From SZUA-430 sp044375275 (lineage in GTDB: Bacteria > Pseudomonadota > Alphaproteobacteria > Micropepsales > Micropepsaceae), in contig JBILMZ010000022.1 in NCBI GenBank assembly GCA_044375275.1, positions 1 to 23,879 of the forward strand: a DNA stretch of 23,879 nt. Reading direction: 5' to 3'. Positions within the stretch are counted from its first letter, which is position 1, and every line of letters begins with the position of its first letter. The notes beneath the pieces were generated by a model that saw only the letters and a program-made list of their open reading frames with translations, ran no database searches and had not been told where the DNA came from. The position numbers and the translations under genes are program-made. Shown piece by piece: positions 6,943-15,587 of this stretch.

Positions 6943-9150
6943 ATGGAACTCAAGGTATTCAAGTGGAACCAGGATGCGGATGGCATCGTCACGCTGACGT
7001 GGGATGATCCGGAGCGTTCGATGAACGTGCTGTCGAACCTGGCCATGGCGGACATCGCTGCGGTCATCGGCAAGGTTGCGGGTGACGCGGCGATCAAGGG
7101 TCTCGTGATCACGTCGGGCAAGCCGAACGGCTTCTGCGCCGGTGCGGCCCTCGACGAAATGGAAAGCGGCGCTGCGGGCGTCGGAGCGCCGAAGAGCGAG
7201 GAAGAGCGCGTTCGCCAGCGTTACGAGGGCGTACTGCAGTTCAACATGCTGCTGCGCAAGCTCGAGACCTGCGGCAAGCCGGTCGTCGCGGCGATCAACG
7301 GGCTCGCGCTCGGTGGTGGCCTTGAAGTGACGCTGGCGTGTCACTATCGCGTTGTGGCTGACAATCCGAAGATCCAGCTGGGCCTGCCGGAGTCGAAGGT
7401 TGGTCTTCTGCCGGGTGGCGGTGGCACGCAGCGCCTGCCGCGCCTCATGGGTGCGCAGGAAGCGATGGGCCTCATCATGCAGGGCACATCGCTTGATCCG
7501 AAGACGGCGCTGGCCAAGAAGGTCGTGCACAAGGTGGTCCCCGCCGAAGAGGTGCTTTCCGAAGCCAAGCGCTGGATCAAGGAAACGCCGAACGCCGTGC
7601 AGCCCTGGGACAAGAAGGGCTTCGAGGTTCCCGGTGGCCTGCCGAATGACAAGGGCGCGTCGACGGCCTTCACGATGGGCAACGCGCTCTATCGCAAGAC
7701 CGCGTACAACAACTATCCGGCGCAGCGCTACATCCTGTCGTGCGTCTATGAAGGCCTGCAGGTTCCGATCGATGCAGCCTTGCGCATCGAGGCGCGCTAC
7801 TTCACGAAGCTGCTGATGGATCCGGCCTCGCGCAACATGATCCGCTCGCTGTTCCTGTCGATGCAGGAACTGGGCAAGGGCGCACGTCGTCCGGCGAAGG
7901 TCGAGCCGACCAGCGTCAAGAAGCTTGGCGTGATCGGCGCGGGCATGATGGGCGCGGGCATTGCCTATGTGTCGGCGCAGGCCGGCATGGAGGTCGTGCT
8001 GCTCGACACCACGCAGGAATCTGCCGACAAGGGCAAGGCCTACTCGACCAAGCTGCTCGACGGGCAGATCTCGAAAGGCCGCTCGACGCCGGAGAAGAAG
8101 GACAAGATCCTGGCGCTCATCAAGGCCACCACGAGCTATGACGACCTCAAGGGTTGTGACCTCGTGATCGAAGCCGTGTTCGAGAACCGCGAGATCAAGG
8201 CCGAGGTCACGAAGAAGGCCGAAGCCCAGCTTACGGCAAAGGGCGTGTTCGGCTCCAATACGTCGACGCTGCCGATCACGGGTCTCTCGGAAGCCAGCGT
8301 GCGTCCGGAGAACTTCGTGGGAATCCACTTCTTCTCGCCCGTCGACAAGATGGCGCTGGTCGAAATCATCATCGGCAAGAAGACGGGTGACTATGCGCTT
8401 GCCATGGCCGTCGACTACGTGAAGCAGATCAAGAAGACGCCGATCGTGGTCAATGACTCGCGCGGGTTCTACACGTCGCGCTGCTTCGGTACGTATGTGC
8501 AGGAGGGCCAAGAGATGCTGGCCGAAGGCATCACGCCGGCGCTCATCGACAATGTTGGTCGCATGACCGGCATGCCGCGTGGACCGCTTGAACTGGCCGA
8601 CGACGTCGCGCTCGACCTTGCCTACAAGGTTGGCGAGCAGACGAAGAAGGATCTCGGCGACAAGTACGAAGCCACGCCGGCCGCGGCTCTCATCGAGAAC
8701 ATGGTCGCCAAGCTTGGCCGCTATGGTCGCAAGAACGGCAAGGGCTTCTATGACTATCCGGCTGATGGCGGCAAGAAGCGCCTGTGGCCGGGCCTGAAGG
8801 ACATCGTCAAGATCAAGGTGGCGTCGTCGACGCCGGAACTCGTTGACGAGCTGAAGAAGCGCTTCCTCTATCGCCAGGCGATCGAGGCTTCGCGCTGCTT
8901 CGAGGAGAACGTGGTCACGGATCCGCGCGAGGCGGATGTCGGTGCGATCCTGGGCTGGGGCTTTGCGCCTTATACCGGTGGTCCGCTGTCACTGATCGAC
9001 ACGGTCGGCACGAAGAAGTTCGTCGAGGAGTGCGATCGCCTTGCGCAGAAGTACGGCAAGCGCTTCCTGCCAGGCAAGCTGCTGCGCGACATGGCCGAGA
9101 AGGGCGAGACCTTCTATGGCCGCTTCAATCCGGCCAAGAAGGCGGCCTGA
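6943..9150 (+). CDS. fadJ: FadJ/FadB-type enoyl-CoA hydratase / 3-hydroxyacyl-CoA dehydrogenase
   Basis: A 735-residue fusion enzyme for the two middle steps of beta-oxidation; the length is normal for the family. The N-terminal crotonase domain (about 1-300) has both catalytic glutamates: E128 in LALGGGLEVTLAC and E150 in LGLPESKVGLLPGGGG. The NAD-binding domain starts at about 326 with GVIGAGMMGAGIA, and the dehydrogenase histidine is H462 in GIHFFSPVDKM. The C-terminal domains (about 500-720) include NDSRGFYTSRC and GWGFAPYTGGPL. GGAGAG at 6931-6936 serves ATG 6943. A strong terminator 31 bp after the stop makes it the last gene of the operon. It is likely soluble and associated with the thiolase encoded just upstream. 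Confidence 0.95.
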   Translation: MELKVFKWNQDADGIVTLTWDDPERSMNVLSNLAMADIAAVIGKVAGDAAIKGLVITSGKPNGFCAGAALDEMESGAAGVGAPKSEEERVRQRYEGVLQFNMLLRKLETCGKPVVAAINGLALGGGLEVTLACHYRVVADNPKIQLGLPESKVGLLPGGGGTQRLPRLMGAQEAMGLIMQGTSLDPKTALAKKVVHKVVPAEEVLSEAKRWIKETPNAVQPWDKKGFEVPGGLPNDKGASTAFTMGNALYRKTAYNNYPAQRYILSCVYEGLQVPIDAALRIEARYFTKLLMDPASRNMIRSLFLSMQELGKGARRPAKVEPTSVKKLGVIGAGMMGAGIAYVSAQAGMEVVLLDTTQESADKGKAYSTKLLDGQISKGRSTPEKKDKILALIKATTSYDDLKGCDLVIEAVFENREIKAEVTKKAEAQLTAKGVFGSNTSTLPITGLSEASVRPENFVGIHFFSPVDKMALVEIIIGKKTGDYALAMAVDYVKQIKKTPIVVNDSRGFYTSRCFGTYVQEGQEMLAEGITPALIDNVGRMTGMPRGPLELADDVALDLAYKVGEQTKKDLGDKYEATPAAALIENMVAKLGRYGRKNGKGFYDYPADGGKKRLWPGLKDIVKIKVASSTPELVDELKKRFLYRQAIEASRCFEENVVTDPREADVGAILGWGFAPYTGGPLSLIDTVGTKKFVEECDRLAQKYGKRFLPGKLLRDMAEKGETFYGRFNPAKKAA

Positions 9151-9180
9151 GGCACCAATTCAAGTTCAGAGCGATAAAGC

Positions 9181-9213
9181 GGGGCGCCAGGCAATCAACC
9201 TGGCGCCCTTTTT
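9181..9213 (+). terminator. Intrinsic terminator of the MerR-fadJ operon
   Basis: GGGCGCCAGG (9182-9191) pairs perfectly with CCTGGCGCCC (9199-9208) around a 7-base loop. Five T residues follow (9209-9213). It lies 31 bp after the fadJ stop. Confidence 0.9.
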
Positions 9214-9344
9214 GCGTTTGGCTTGTGGCCTGCGGTTGCTGAGCGGTGCTTTGGCGAGTGCAGGTTGTGCCTCCCGTGATGCATGCCCCTTTTCCTTGGC
9301 CTTCAGGTTGTGTTAGCTGCGTGTCAGCAAACAGGGTGAACTTC

Positions 9345-9893
9345 ATGCGCAAGGCGTTTCTGGGACTATTGCTTGTTGTCGGAATGGCGGTGCCAGCTGC
9401 TGCTGCCGACAGGAAGATCGATGACTTCTTCGGGGCCTATCTCGGTCACGGGACGGAGGAAACTCCGGTTGAGGCGGATGCCGATACCGAGAAACAAACC
9501 CGCTACAGCCAGGTGATCATCAAGCCCGCACCCGAGAACGGTTTCGCGATCGAGTGGTCGACGCTGAAGCTGAAAGGGGATGACATCCCCCGGGAAGCCG
9601 ACACCAAGTCCTATGTCGAGAAGTTCCGCGGCACCGACAAGTCCAACTTCTTCCGCGACATCACGTCGGGCGATCCGAACCTCTACCAGGATGCAGCCTG
9701 GGCGGTGATCAATGGCGACACGCTCAGCATCGTGCAGGTTTCCGTGGCGCCGGACGGGAATTACTTCGTGACCCATTATGACCGCACCCTGACCAAGCAG
9801 GGCATGGAAGTGCGGTTCACCCGCTTTGAAAACAGCCGGATTGTCAGGGCGGTCAAGCTGAACCTCTTCAAGGGGCCGGCAAAGGTTAACTAG
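9345..9893 (+). CDS. Secreted protein of unknown function, paralogue A
   Basis: A 182-residue protein. I chose ATG 9345 because a signal peptide follows at once (MRKAFLGLLLVVGMAVPAAAA, likely cleavage after AAA); the frame is open further left but without a sensible N-terminus. The mature protein starts ADRKIDDFFGAYLGHG and later has THYDRTLTKQGMEVRFTRFEN. Both stretches recur in the next gene, so the two are tandem paralogues (see 9981-10511). No cysteines or membrane helices are seen after the signal, so it should be a soluble periplasmic or secreted beta-rich protein. I do not recognise the family. It has its own upstream gap of 131 bp after the fadJ terminator and a terminator downstream. 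Confidence 0.7.
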   Translation: MRKAFLGLLLVVGMAVPAAAADRKIDDFFGAYLGHGTEETPVEADADTEKQTRYSQVIIKPAPENGFAIEWSTLKLKGDDIPREADTKSYVEKFRGTDKSNFFRDITSGDPNLYQDAAWAVINGDTLSIVQVSVAPDGNYFVTHYDRTLTKQGMEVRFTRFENSRIVRAVKLNLFKGPAKVN

Positions 9894-9933
9894 CTTCGGG
9901 ATTGTACCGCGGCACGGTCTCATGCTTTGATAG

Positions 9934-9961
9934 GTCCTGGCCCCTGCGGCCGGGACTTTTT
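9934..9961 (+). terminator. Intrinsic terminator between the two secreted paralogues
   Basis: GTCCTGGCC (9934-9942) pairs with GGCCGGGAC (9948-9956), with one T-G wobble and a 5-base loop. Five T residues follow (9957-9961). It ends only 19 bp before the next start codon, so the second gene depends on readthrough or on a promoter overlapping the hairpin. Confidence 0.75.
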
Positions 9962-9980
9962 CATTTCAGGGAACCTCGTC

Positions 9981-10511
9981 ATGCGTTTCGCGGTAATGCT
10001 TGGCTTCGCAGCTGCTCTCGTGACCTCGGCCGCGCAGGCCGCTGACCGTAAGATCGACGACTTCTATGGCCGCTGGATCGGCACGGGGCAGGCGACGCAG
10101 GGCGTCACGAACCCGGTTGCAACCCAGTCGCGGGACTCCGAAGTGATCATCGAGAAGGCGGCGGACGGCTTCAAGATTTCCTGGACGACCATGTCCTCGG
10201 ATGTCGGCAATGCCTCGCAGTCGAAGGTGAAGGCCTCTTCGCTCACGTTCAAGTCGTCCAAGAAGCCGGGCATGTTCATCGACGTGAAGTCCGGCGATGC
10301 GCTGCAGGGCAAGAAGACGACGTGGGCACGCGTCGCGGGCGACACGCTGACGATCAACCAGCTCGTGGTCAGCGAAGACGGACAGTGGGACATGACGGTC
10401 TATGACCGCACGCTGAAGGGCAACGACAACATGAACCTGTCCTTCACGCGCTTCACGAACGGAACGGTCGGCCGACAGGCGAAGCTGTCCATGGTGCGTT
10501 CAAAAGAATAG
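9981..10511 (+). CDS. Secreted protein of unknown function, paralogue B
   Basis: A 176-residue protein with a signal peptide (MRFAVMLGFAAALVTSAAQA, likely cleavage after AQA). The mature form starts ADRKIDDFYGRWIGTG, matching paralogue A, and ends with TVYDRTL...NLSFTRFTNG, again matching. Overall similarity is moderate, so the duplication is old. There are few charged clusters, no cysteines in the mature part and no membrane helix. The alternating pattern suggests a lipocalin- or barrel-like secreted domain, but this is only an impression. It lies 87 bp after paralogue A with a terminator between them. Confidence 0.7.
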   Translation: MRFAVMLGFAAALVTSAAQAADRKIDDFYGRWIGTGQATQGVTNPVATQSRDSEVIIEKAADGFKISWTTMSSDVGNASQSKVKASSLTFKSSKKPGMFIDVKSGDALQGKKTTWARVAGDTLTINQLVVSEDGQWDMTVYDRTLKGNDNMNLSFTRFTNGTVGRQAKLSMVRSKE

Positions 10512-10555
10512 GCCGCGTTCGATTTTTTGACTCGCGTTCAATCCGGTCTTGTGGT

Positions 10556-10577
10556 TGAGAGTAGGGCTCTACTCTCA
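10556..10577. promoter_or_regulatory. Perfect palindrome upstream of the alpha/beta hydrolase gene
   Basis: TGAGAGTAG (10556-10564) and CTACTCTCA (10569-10577) form a perfect 9+4+9 inverted repeat. No T-tract follows on either strand, so it is not a standard terminator. A TTGACT (10527-10532) lies just upstream as a possible -35 box, but the -10 is not clear. It is 86 bp before the hydrolase start and may be an operator. Confidence 0.4.
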
Positions 10578-10663
10578 GAAATAGTGATGTGCGTTTTCTG
10601 AAACCTCTGGCATGGTAAGCGTCGTTCCCGGGATGAAAAATCCTGCGGCGCATGAGGGAAACG

Positions 10664-11590
10664 ATGACCGCAAGGGCCGTATTTGCGCTGGAGGAAGGTC
10701 CAGTCCGCAAGCCGTTCCGCATGTGGGACGGCGACGTATCCGTTCTCGCCTGGGAAGGCGCCGGACCGAAGGCGCCTGCGGTGCACTTCGCGCATGGCAA
10801 TGGCTTCAATGCGCTGACTTACCGGACCCTGTTCGACGAACTCTCCCTCTTCATGCGGATCTATGCGAGTGACCTGCGCGGGCACGGCCAGTCGACGCTT
10901 GCCGCCAATCCGCGCGGCATGCGCTCGTGGCAGATCTATAGTGACGACATCATCCGGACCATCCAGGAGATCGACGGCCGCCCCAAGATCCTGGCAGGGC
11001 ACTCGCTGGGCGCTACGGCCAGCCTCATGGCGGCGCTCGACCAGCCTTCGTGGGTGAGCGGCCTGGTGCTGATCGAGCCTGTGTTGCTGCCGCCATCCCA
11101 ATTGCGCCGCATGGCGCTGCTGCGGGCGGCAGGACTGCTGCAGACCTCGCCGCGGACGCGTGCCAAGCGAGGAATCTTTCCGTCACGGGACGCCATGTTT
11201 GAGGCCTATCGCGCCCGCGGAGCGTTCAAGCGCTGGCCCGAAGAAGTGGTCCGGGACTACGTTACCGGTGGCTCGCTCGATTACATCGACTATCGGCAGG
11301 TTCGGCTGGCCTGCACGCCGGGCTGGGAAGATGCCAATTACCGCGCCGGACCGCCCAATGTGTGGAGCCGCATCAGCAGCCTCAGGGTGCCGCTGACGGT
11401 CATCCTTGCCGAGCAGCGTTCAACCTGTCCCGAAGAGTCGGTCGAACTGCTGAAGCGCCGCATGCCGGACGCGCGCATCGTGCGGGTGCCGGGGGCCAGC
11501 CACTTCCTGCCGATCGAGCAGCCCGATGTGGTGAGACTTGAGTTGCGCCTGATGGCGCGTGGCCTAGACGCTCAGGCCGTCAATCACTAG
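10664..11590 (+). CDS. Alpha/beta hydrolase
   Basis: A 308-residue hydrolase. The start at ATG 10664 is preferred over ATG 10652 because GAGGG (10654-10658) is spaced correctly for it. The oxyanion-loop motif HFAHGNGFNALTYR (41-54), the DLRGHGQS strand (70-77) and the nucleophile elbow AGHSLG with S114 are clear. The likely acid is E250 in VILAEQR, and H280 in GASHFLP completes the triad. There is no signal peptide, so it is cytoplasmic. Related proteins include esterases, lipases and ring-cleavage hydrolases; the substrate is unknown. Its 3' end overlaps the convergent thioesterase gene by 27 bp. Confidence 0.88.
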   Translation: MTARAVFALEEGPVRKPFRMWDGDVSVLAWEGAGPKAPAVHFAHGNGFNALTYRTLFDELSLFMRIYASDLRGHGQSTLAANPRGMRSWQIYSDDIIRTIQEIDGRPKILAGHSLGATASLMAALDQPSWVSGLVLIEPVLLPPSQLRRMALLRAAGLLQTSPRTRAKRGIFPSRDAMFEAYRARGAFKRWPEEVVRDYVTGGSLDYIDYRQVRLACTPGWEDANYRAGPPNVWSRISSLRVPLTVILAEQRSTCPEESVELLKRRMPDARIVRVPGASHFLPIEQPDVVRLELRLMARGLDAQAVNH

Positions 11591-12481
11591 CCCGTTAAGC
11601 GTTTCGCGCATCCCTGGCGGAATGTCCATGGCCTTGCGCTGGACCAGATCCAGGGACACGGCAACCGCTTCGGCTGTCGCGAGGCACTCCCCCGTATCTG
11701 TGTCGAAGAGCCAATGACACCAGACGTAGGTCTTCTGTCCGACCGATTTCAGGCCGCTCATGACGACCATCAGGTCGCCTTCCACTGCAGGCTTCCTGTA
11801 AATGAACCTGTACTCGAGCGCGGCGCCGCCAGACGTTCCCGAGTCGCGGGACTTTCCGGTGGTCTGCGCCAGGAGGTTCGGGATCGCATCACTGATGCTG
11901 CCCATGTAGTTCTGGACCCGCATGAAGCCCTGCGCATCACAGAGTTCATCCGTCACGAACCTGCGCAGTGTGGTCTTCATGCCCATGGCCTCAGCCTGTG
12001 CAAGTGTTGGCGCCGGGCGGGGTGCGTAGAGTTCCAGCCCTCGCGGTGCGGCCTGAGGCAGGAGTTCCACTGAAAGCTCATCCGATTTCGCCATGGCAAT
12101 CGCGGGCAAGGGAAGCCCTGACCGGTACTCGATGTCGCTCCATTGCGCGTAGGTGACAAAGGTGGCGGCAGTCTCGCCCGTCTGTGCGTGCTTCATTTCC
12201 TGCATCAGCACGACGCCTTCGGATCTCGCCTGAAGAACGCCGCCGTGCATGACGTAGGGGGCGCCGGGGCGCAACTCGCGGTGAAAGCGGATGTGCTGGT
12301 CGTGTGGTGCCAGCGTTGCCTGGCTGATGCCAGCCGCACGCGGACGCAAGCCGAGGGCACTCGACAGCGCCGCGATGCCTTCGACTTCGCGCGCCACGTA
12401 GAACTGGACATTCATGTGCCCCATCTGATCGCATTGCCATGTCTGCACGCTGGAGCGAACGGTTTCGATCAAATGGCCCAT
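11564..12481 (-). CDS. Acyl-CoA thioesterase-like protein with two hotdog domains
   Basis: A 305-residue protein. The first hotdog domain starts near the N-terminus with WQCDQMGHMNVQFYVARE, the 4-hydroxybenzoyl-CoA-thioesterase type of motif; the acidic residue of that motif is the likely catalytic one. A second hotdog repeat starts around residue 165 (RRFVTDELCDAQGFMRVQNYMG) and continues to YRFIYRKPAVEGDLMVVMSG. Such proteins hydrolyse acyl-CoA to free acid and CoA, recycling CoA when beta-oxidation stalls. The start at 12481 follows an AGAGGA box. It shares a 79-bp divergent promoter region with the racemase gene and overlaps the hydrolase gene at its end. Confidence 0.8.
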   Translation of the reverse strand: MGHLIETVRSSVQTWQCDQMGHMNVQFYVAREVEGIAALSSALGLRPRAAGISQATLAPHDQHIRFHRELRPGAPYVMHGGVLQARSEGVVLMQEMKHAQTGETAATFVTYAQWSDIEYRSGLPLPAIAMAKSDELSVELLPQAAPRGLELYAPRPAPTLAQAEAMGMKTTLRRFVTDELCDAQGFMRVQNYMGSISDAIPNLLAQTTGKSRDSGTSGGAALEYRFIYRKPAVEGDLMVVMSGLKSVGQKTYVWCHWLFDTDTGECLATAEAVAVSLDLVQRKAMDIPPGMRETLNGLVIDGLSV

Positions 12482-12494
12482 GTCGGTCAGGTTC

Positions 12495-12553
12495 CTCTGG
12501 ATTTAGCCCCGCGACTTGATATGAAAAGATCGGTGTCGAGGTCAAATCCAGAG
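12495..12553. promoter_or_regulatory. Divergent promoter with a perfect 10-bp inverted repeat
   Basis: CTCTGGATTT (12495-12504) and AAATCCAGAG (12544-12553) are exact inverse complements, 39 bp apart, placed almost symmetrically in the 79 bp between the thioesterase and racemase genes. Read in each gene's own direction, AAATCCAGAG lies just before each start codon, and its AGAG end serves as or overlaps the Shine-Dalgarno region. It may be a shared operator pair or a duplicated leader. Confidence 0.5.
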
Positions 12554-12560
12554 ATTGAAC

Positions 12561-13685
12561 ATGAAGGGACCACTCAAGGGTGTCCGTGTCGTCGAGTTCG
12601 CCGGACTGGGTCCCGCGCCGTTCTGTGGCATGCTGCTGTCCGACCTTGGCGCCGATGTCATCCGCATCGACCGGCGTGATGCGCGGCCCGCAGCGGCGCA
12701 TCAGGTCACGCATCGTGGACGCAAGTCCGTTGCGCTGAACCTCAAGGATCCCAAGGCGACTGCGCTTTGCCTTGATCTCATGTCGCGTGCGGAGATTGTC
12801 TTCGAAGGGTTTCGACCGGGCGTGATGGAGCGCCTGGGGCTGGGGCCTGATGTGGCGCTTCAGCGGAACCCCAGGCTCGTCTATGGGCGCATGACGGGAT
12901 GGGGACAGGATGGTCCGCTCGCACAGGCTGCAGGCCACGACATCAACTACATTGCCATTACCGGGGCGCTTCATGCCATCGGCACGAAGGAGAGACCCGT
13001 CCCGCCCCTGAACCTGATCGGCGACTTTGGCGGCGGTTCAATGTACCTCGCGCTCGGTCTCCTCTCGGCCCTGTTGCATGCGCGGGCGACGGGGCAGGGG
13101 CAGGTGGTCGATGCAGCGATGGTCGACGGTGCAGCTTCACTCATGTCCTATTTCTATGGATTCCGGGCTGAGGGGGTGCATTCAGCCGAGCGCGCGTCCA
13201 ACCGGCTCGATGGTGGCGCCCATTTCTATGACGTCTACAAATGCAGTGACGGGAAATGGATTGCACTCGGGTCCATCGAGCCGCAGTTCTATGCGCTGCT
13301 CAGAGAGAAGGCTGGGCTGACAGATCCTGCATTCGATGCGCAGCTTGATCGTTCCCGCTGGCCCGAACTCAAGGCCAAGCTGGCTGATGTGATTGCGACG
13401 AAGACGCGTGATGCCTGGTGTGATCTCATGGAAGGTACGGATGTGTGCTTTGCGCCCGTGCTCGAGATCGACGAAGCGCCGTCCCATCCCCATAACGTGG
13501 CGCGCAATGCCTTCGTGAATGTGGGCGGTGTCGTGCAGCCAGCGCCGGCGCCACGCTTCAGCGCCACGCCCGGTGACGTGCAGGGCCCGCCGCCCGAGAT
13601 TGGCGCCCATAATGTATCGAGCCTGCAGGACTGGGGCTTTGACCCGGCCGCCGTGCAGGATCTCAAGAAAGATGGAGTGATCTGA
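12561..13685 (+). CDS. Alpha-methylacyl-CoA racemase (CoA-transferase family III)
   Basis: A 374-residue protein of the CaiB/BaiF fold. ATG 12561 is preferred over a TTG six bases upstream. The N-terminus GVRVVEFAGLGPAPFCGMLLSDLGAD is typical. The three residues used by alpha-methylacyl-CoA racemases are all present at the expected places: H126 in AAGHDINYIA, D155 in NLIGDFGGGSM and E240 in LGSIEPQFY. It should therefore epimerise 2-methylacyl-CoA esters (2R to 2S), needed because acyl-CoA dehydrogenases accept only the 2S form of methyl-branched chains. Plain CoA transferases of the family instead use an aspartate nucleophile in another setting. Its stop overlaps the thiolase start by one base (TGATG), so the pair is co-translated. 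Confidence 0.9.
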   Translation: MKGPLKGVRVVEFAGLGPAPFCGMLLSDLGADVIRIDRRDARPAAAHQVTHRGRKSVALNLKDPKATALCLDLMSRAEIVFEGFRPGVMERLGLGPDVALQRNPRLVYGRMTGWGQDGPLAQAAGHDINYIAITGALHAIGTKERPVPPLNLIGDFGGGSMYLALGLLSALLHARATGQGQVVDAAMVDGAASLMSYFYGFRAEGVHSAERASNRLDGGAHFYDVYKCSDGKWIALGSIEPQFYALLREKAGLTDPAFDAQLDRSRWPELKAKLADVIATKTRDAWCDLMEGTDVCFAPVLEIDEAPSHPHNVARNAFVNVGGVVQPAPAPRFSATPGDVQGPPPEIGAHNVSSLQDWGFDPAAVQDLKKDGVI

Positions 13686-14884
13686 TGAGCCGCAGAGCCG
13701 CAATCGTTGCCCCCGTTCGTACACCAGTGGGCAAGTATCTTGGGGCGCTGAAGGATGTTCCCGCCGAGTCGCTTGCCGCCCATGTCGTGCGCGAAACGGT
13801 CCGGCGCAGCGGGATCGATCCCGCCGTGATCGAAGATGTCGTCTTCGCGCAGAGCTATGCGAACAGCGAAGCGCCATGCATCGGGCGCTGGGCCGCACTT
13901 GCTGCCGACCTTCCGATCGAAGTGCCCGGCATGCAGCTCGACCGTCGCTGTGGTGGCGGGCTTCAGGCGCTGACGACGGCGGCGATGATGGTGCAGACGG
14001 GTGCTGCCGATGTTGTCATAGCGGGCGGCGTCGAGAGCATGAGCAACATCGAGTACTACACGACCTCGATGCGAAGCGGTTCCCGTGCAGGCAATGTGCA
14101 ACTCTATGACCGGCTTGAGCGCGGTCGAGAGCGTTCCCAACCGGTGGAGCGCTTCGGTGTCATCTCCGGCATGATCGAGACGGCCGAGAACGTGGCGCGC
14201 GAGTGCCAGATTACGCGCGAGGCCTCGGATGCGTTTGCCGTGGAGAGCCACCGCCGTGCCGCGCAGGCCTGGGCCGAGAACCGCTTTGCGGAAGAAGTGC
14301 TTCCGGTCAGCGTGACGCAACGCAAGGGTGATGCACTGCTTGTCTCGAAGGATGAAGGATTTCGCTCAGACGCCACGCTGCAGAGCCTGTCGGCGCTGAA
14401 GCCCATCATCAAGGGTGGCGTGGTGACGGCTGCCAATGCGAGCCAGCAGAATGATGCGGCAGCAGCCTGTCTCATCGTGGCTGAAGACAAGCTTGCGTCG
14501 CTCGGGCTGAAGCCGATGGGGTTCATGGCAGGCTGGGCGGCGGCCGGCTGTCATCCGGCGACGATGGGCCTCGGACCGGTGCCGGCCGTCGAGCGACTGT
14601 TCAAGCGGTTGAACCTGAAGTGGAACGATATCGACCTCGTCGAACTCAATGAGGCCTTTGCCGCCCAGGTGCTTGGTGTCGTGAAGCGCTGGGGCTTTGA
14701 AGCGATGGATCGCCTGAACGTGAATGGTTCGGGCATTTCGCTCGGTCACCCGATTGGCGCGACCGGCGTTCGCATTGCTGTCACGCTGCTGCACGAGATG
14801 CAGCGACGCAAGGTGCGTCGCGGCCTCGAGACAATGTGTGTCGGCGGCGGGCAGGGGATTGCCGCGGTGTTCGAAGCGGCGTGA
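13685..14884 (+). CDS. Acetyl-CoA C-acyltransferase (thiolase)
   Basis: A 399-residue thiolase with a complete active site: C89 in LDRRCGGGLQA, H355 in SLGHPIGATG and C385 in MCVGGGQG. The middle region AGGVESMSNIEYYTTSMR and ANASQQNDAAAACLIV are typical of thiolase I/II enzymes. It overlaps the racemase stop, so the two form one operon and it probably cleaves the branched or long 3-ketoacyl-CoA produced downstream of racemisation. It differs clearly from the thiolase at 5645. Its last 234 bp occur again as a broken copy at 16715-16948. Confidence 0.93.
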   Translation: MSRRAAIVAPVRTPVGKYLGALKDVPAESLAAHVVRETVRRSGIDPAVIEDVVFAQSYANSEAPCIGRWAALAADLPIEVPGMQLDRRCGGGLQALTTAAMMVQTGAADVVIAGGVESMSNIEYYTTSMRSGSRAGNVQLYDRLERGRERSQPVERFGVISGMIETAENVARECQITREASDAFAVESHRRAAQAWAENRFAEEVLPVSVTQRKGDALLVSKDEGFRSDATLQSLSALKPIIKGGVVTAANASQQNDAAAACLIVAEDKLASLGLKPMGFMAGWAAAGCHPATMGLGPVPAVERLFKRLNLKWNDIDLVELNEAFAAQVLGVVKRWGFEAMDRLNVNGSGISLGHPIGATGVRIAVTLLHEMQRRKVRRGLETMCVGGGQGIAAVFEAA

Positions 14885-14952
14885 GGCCCCGCGCAGTGCC
14901 TTCCGGATGCGCCCGCCTCAAAGTACTGTCTAACCACCGCCCTGATCGAGGC

Positions 14953-15447
14953 CTAATCGGGTGAGTTACTGTCCGCTTCCGCACCGCCACGGGGCGTGCC
15001 TGGGGCAGCCACGTTGACGAACGGCTCGCGCTCAAAGAACTCGCGGCTCTCGACGACGCGACCAAGATCGGCCTGCCTGGCGCCATCTATCAGAACTTCA
15101 CGGTGTGCAGCCTTGATCTCGCTCCACTCCTTCGAGATGCCGGCGAACCCTTTGACGTCGCGGTATGTCACCATCACGATCGCATTCCACGGGCCTTTGT
15201 CAGAGCCAGTGTCGAGCCAGAGGTAGCTGACGAAGAGACCCCGTTTTACTGCGATCTCATCCATCGCGAACCAGTTCGCGCGAATATAGCGCTCGAGCTG
15301 GTTCAATTTTCCGGGAGCGGACTTCAGGTAGGTCATGGTTACCACGCGTGCGTCCGCAACTCCCGCCTGGCGCGCGGGGGTGGGTGCTTCAGCAGCGGCA
15401 AGCGTTACGGTTGACCATGCGAGGATCGCCAGTAATGCAGTTAGCAT
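14953..15447 (-). CDS. Secreted protein of unknown function, possible dimeric alpha/beta-barrel fold
   Basis: A 164-residue protein if it starts at ATG 15447, where a signal peptide begins (MLTALLAILAWSTVTLAAAEA). The frame is open to 15522 with other ATG codons, but these would bury the signal. The mature part has the pattern VVTMTYLKSAPGKLNQLERYIR, then WNAIVMVTYRDVKGFAGI, reminiscent of ferredoxin-like alpha/beta-barrel (NIPSNAP/EthD/ABM-like) monomers. I do not recognise a specific family. The start has no good Shine-Dalgarno sequence. It is divergent from the LysR gene (169-bp gap), the usual layout for a regulator and its target. Confidence 0.6.
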   Translation of the reverse strand: MLTALLAILAWSTVTLAAAEAPTPARQAGVADARVVTMTYLKSAPGKLNQLERYIRANWFAMDEIAVKRGLFVSYLWLDTGSDKGPWNAIVMVTYRDVKGFAGISKEWSEIKAAHREVLIDGARQADLGRVVESREFFEREPFVNVAAPGTPRGGAEADSNSPD

Positions 15448-15587
15448 GTGCTTGCGCCACAATTGTTCGAGGGAGGCATACGTCGTGCCTGAAACTGAGT
15501 TCATTGCGCGTATAGAGGTCATGGTTTCACCCGTTGAATGGCTCTGGTAAATTATGCGTCGGCCCTCGGGATGAAAAGCGAGCTGAA

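Noticed and set aside
6847..8511. Very long open frame on the minus strand opposite fadJ (554 codons), and a similar one at 5591-6880 opposite the thiolase
   Set aside because: Composition is dominated by R, H, L and D as expected from the reverse of GC-rich codons. No domain or ribosome-binding site is seen, and both sense genes are certain.
15485..15550. Small open frame starting with GTG after GGGAGG in the LysR/secreted-protein gap (21 codons)
   Set aside because: The ribosome-binding-like sequence is good, but the frame is short, and the region also codes for possible N-terminal extensions on the other strand. There is no independent support.
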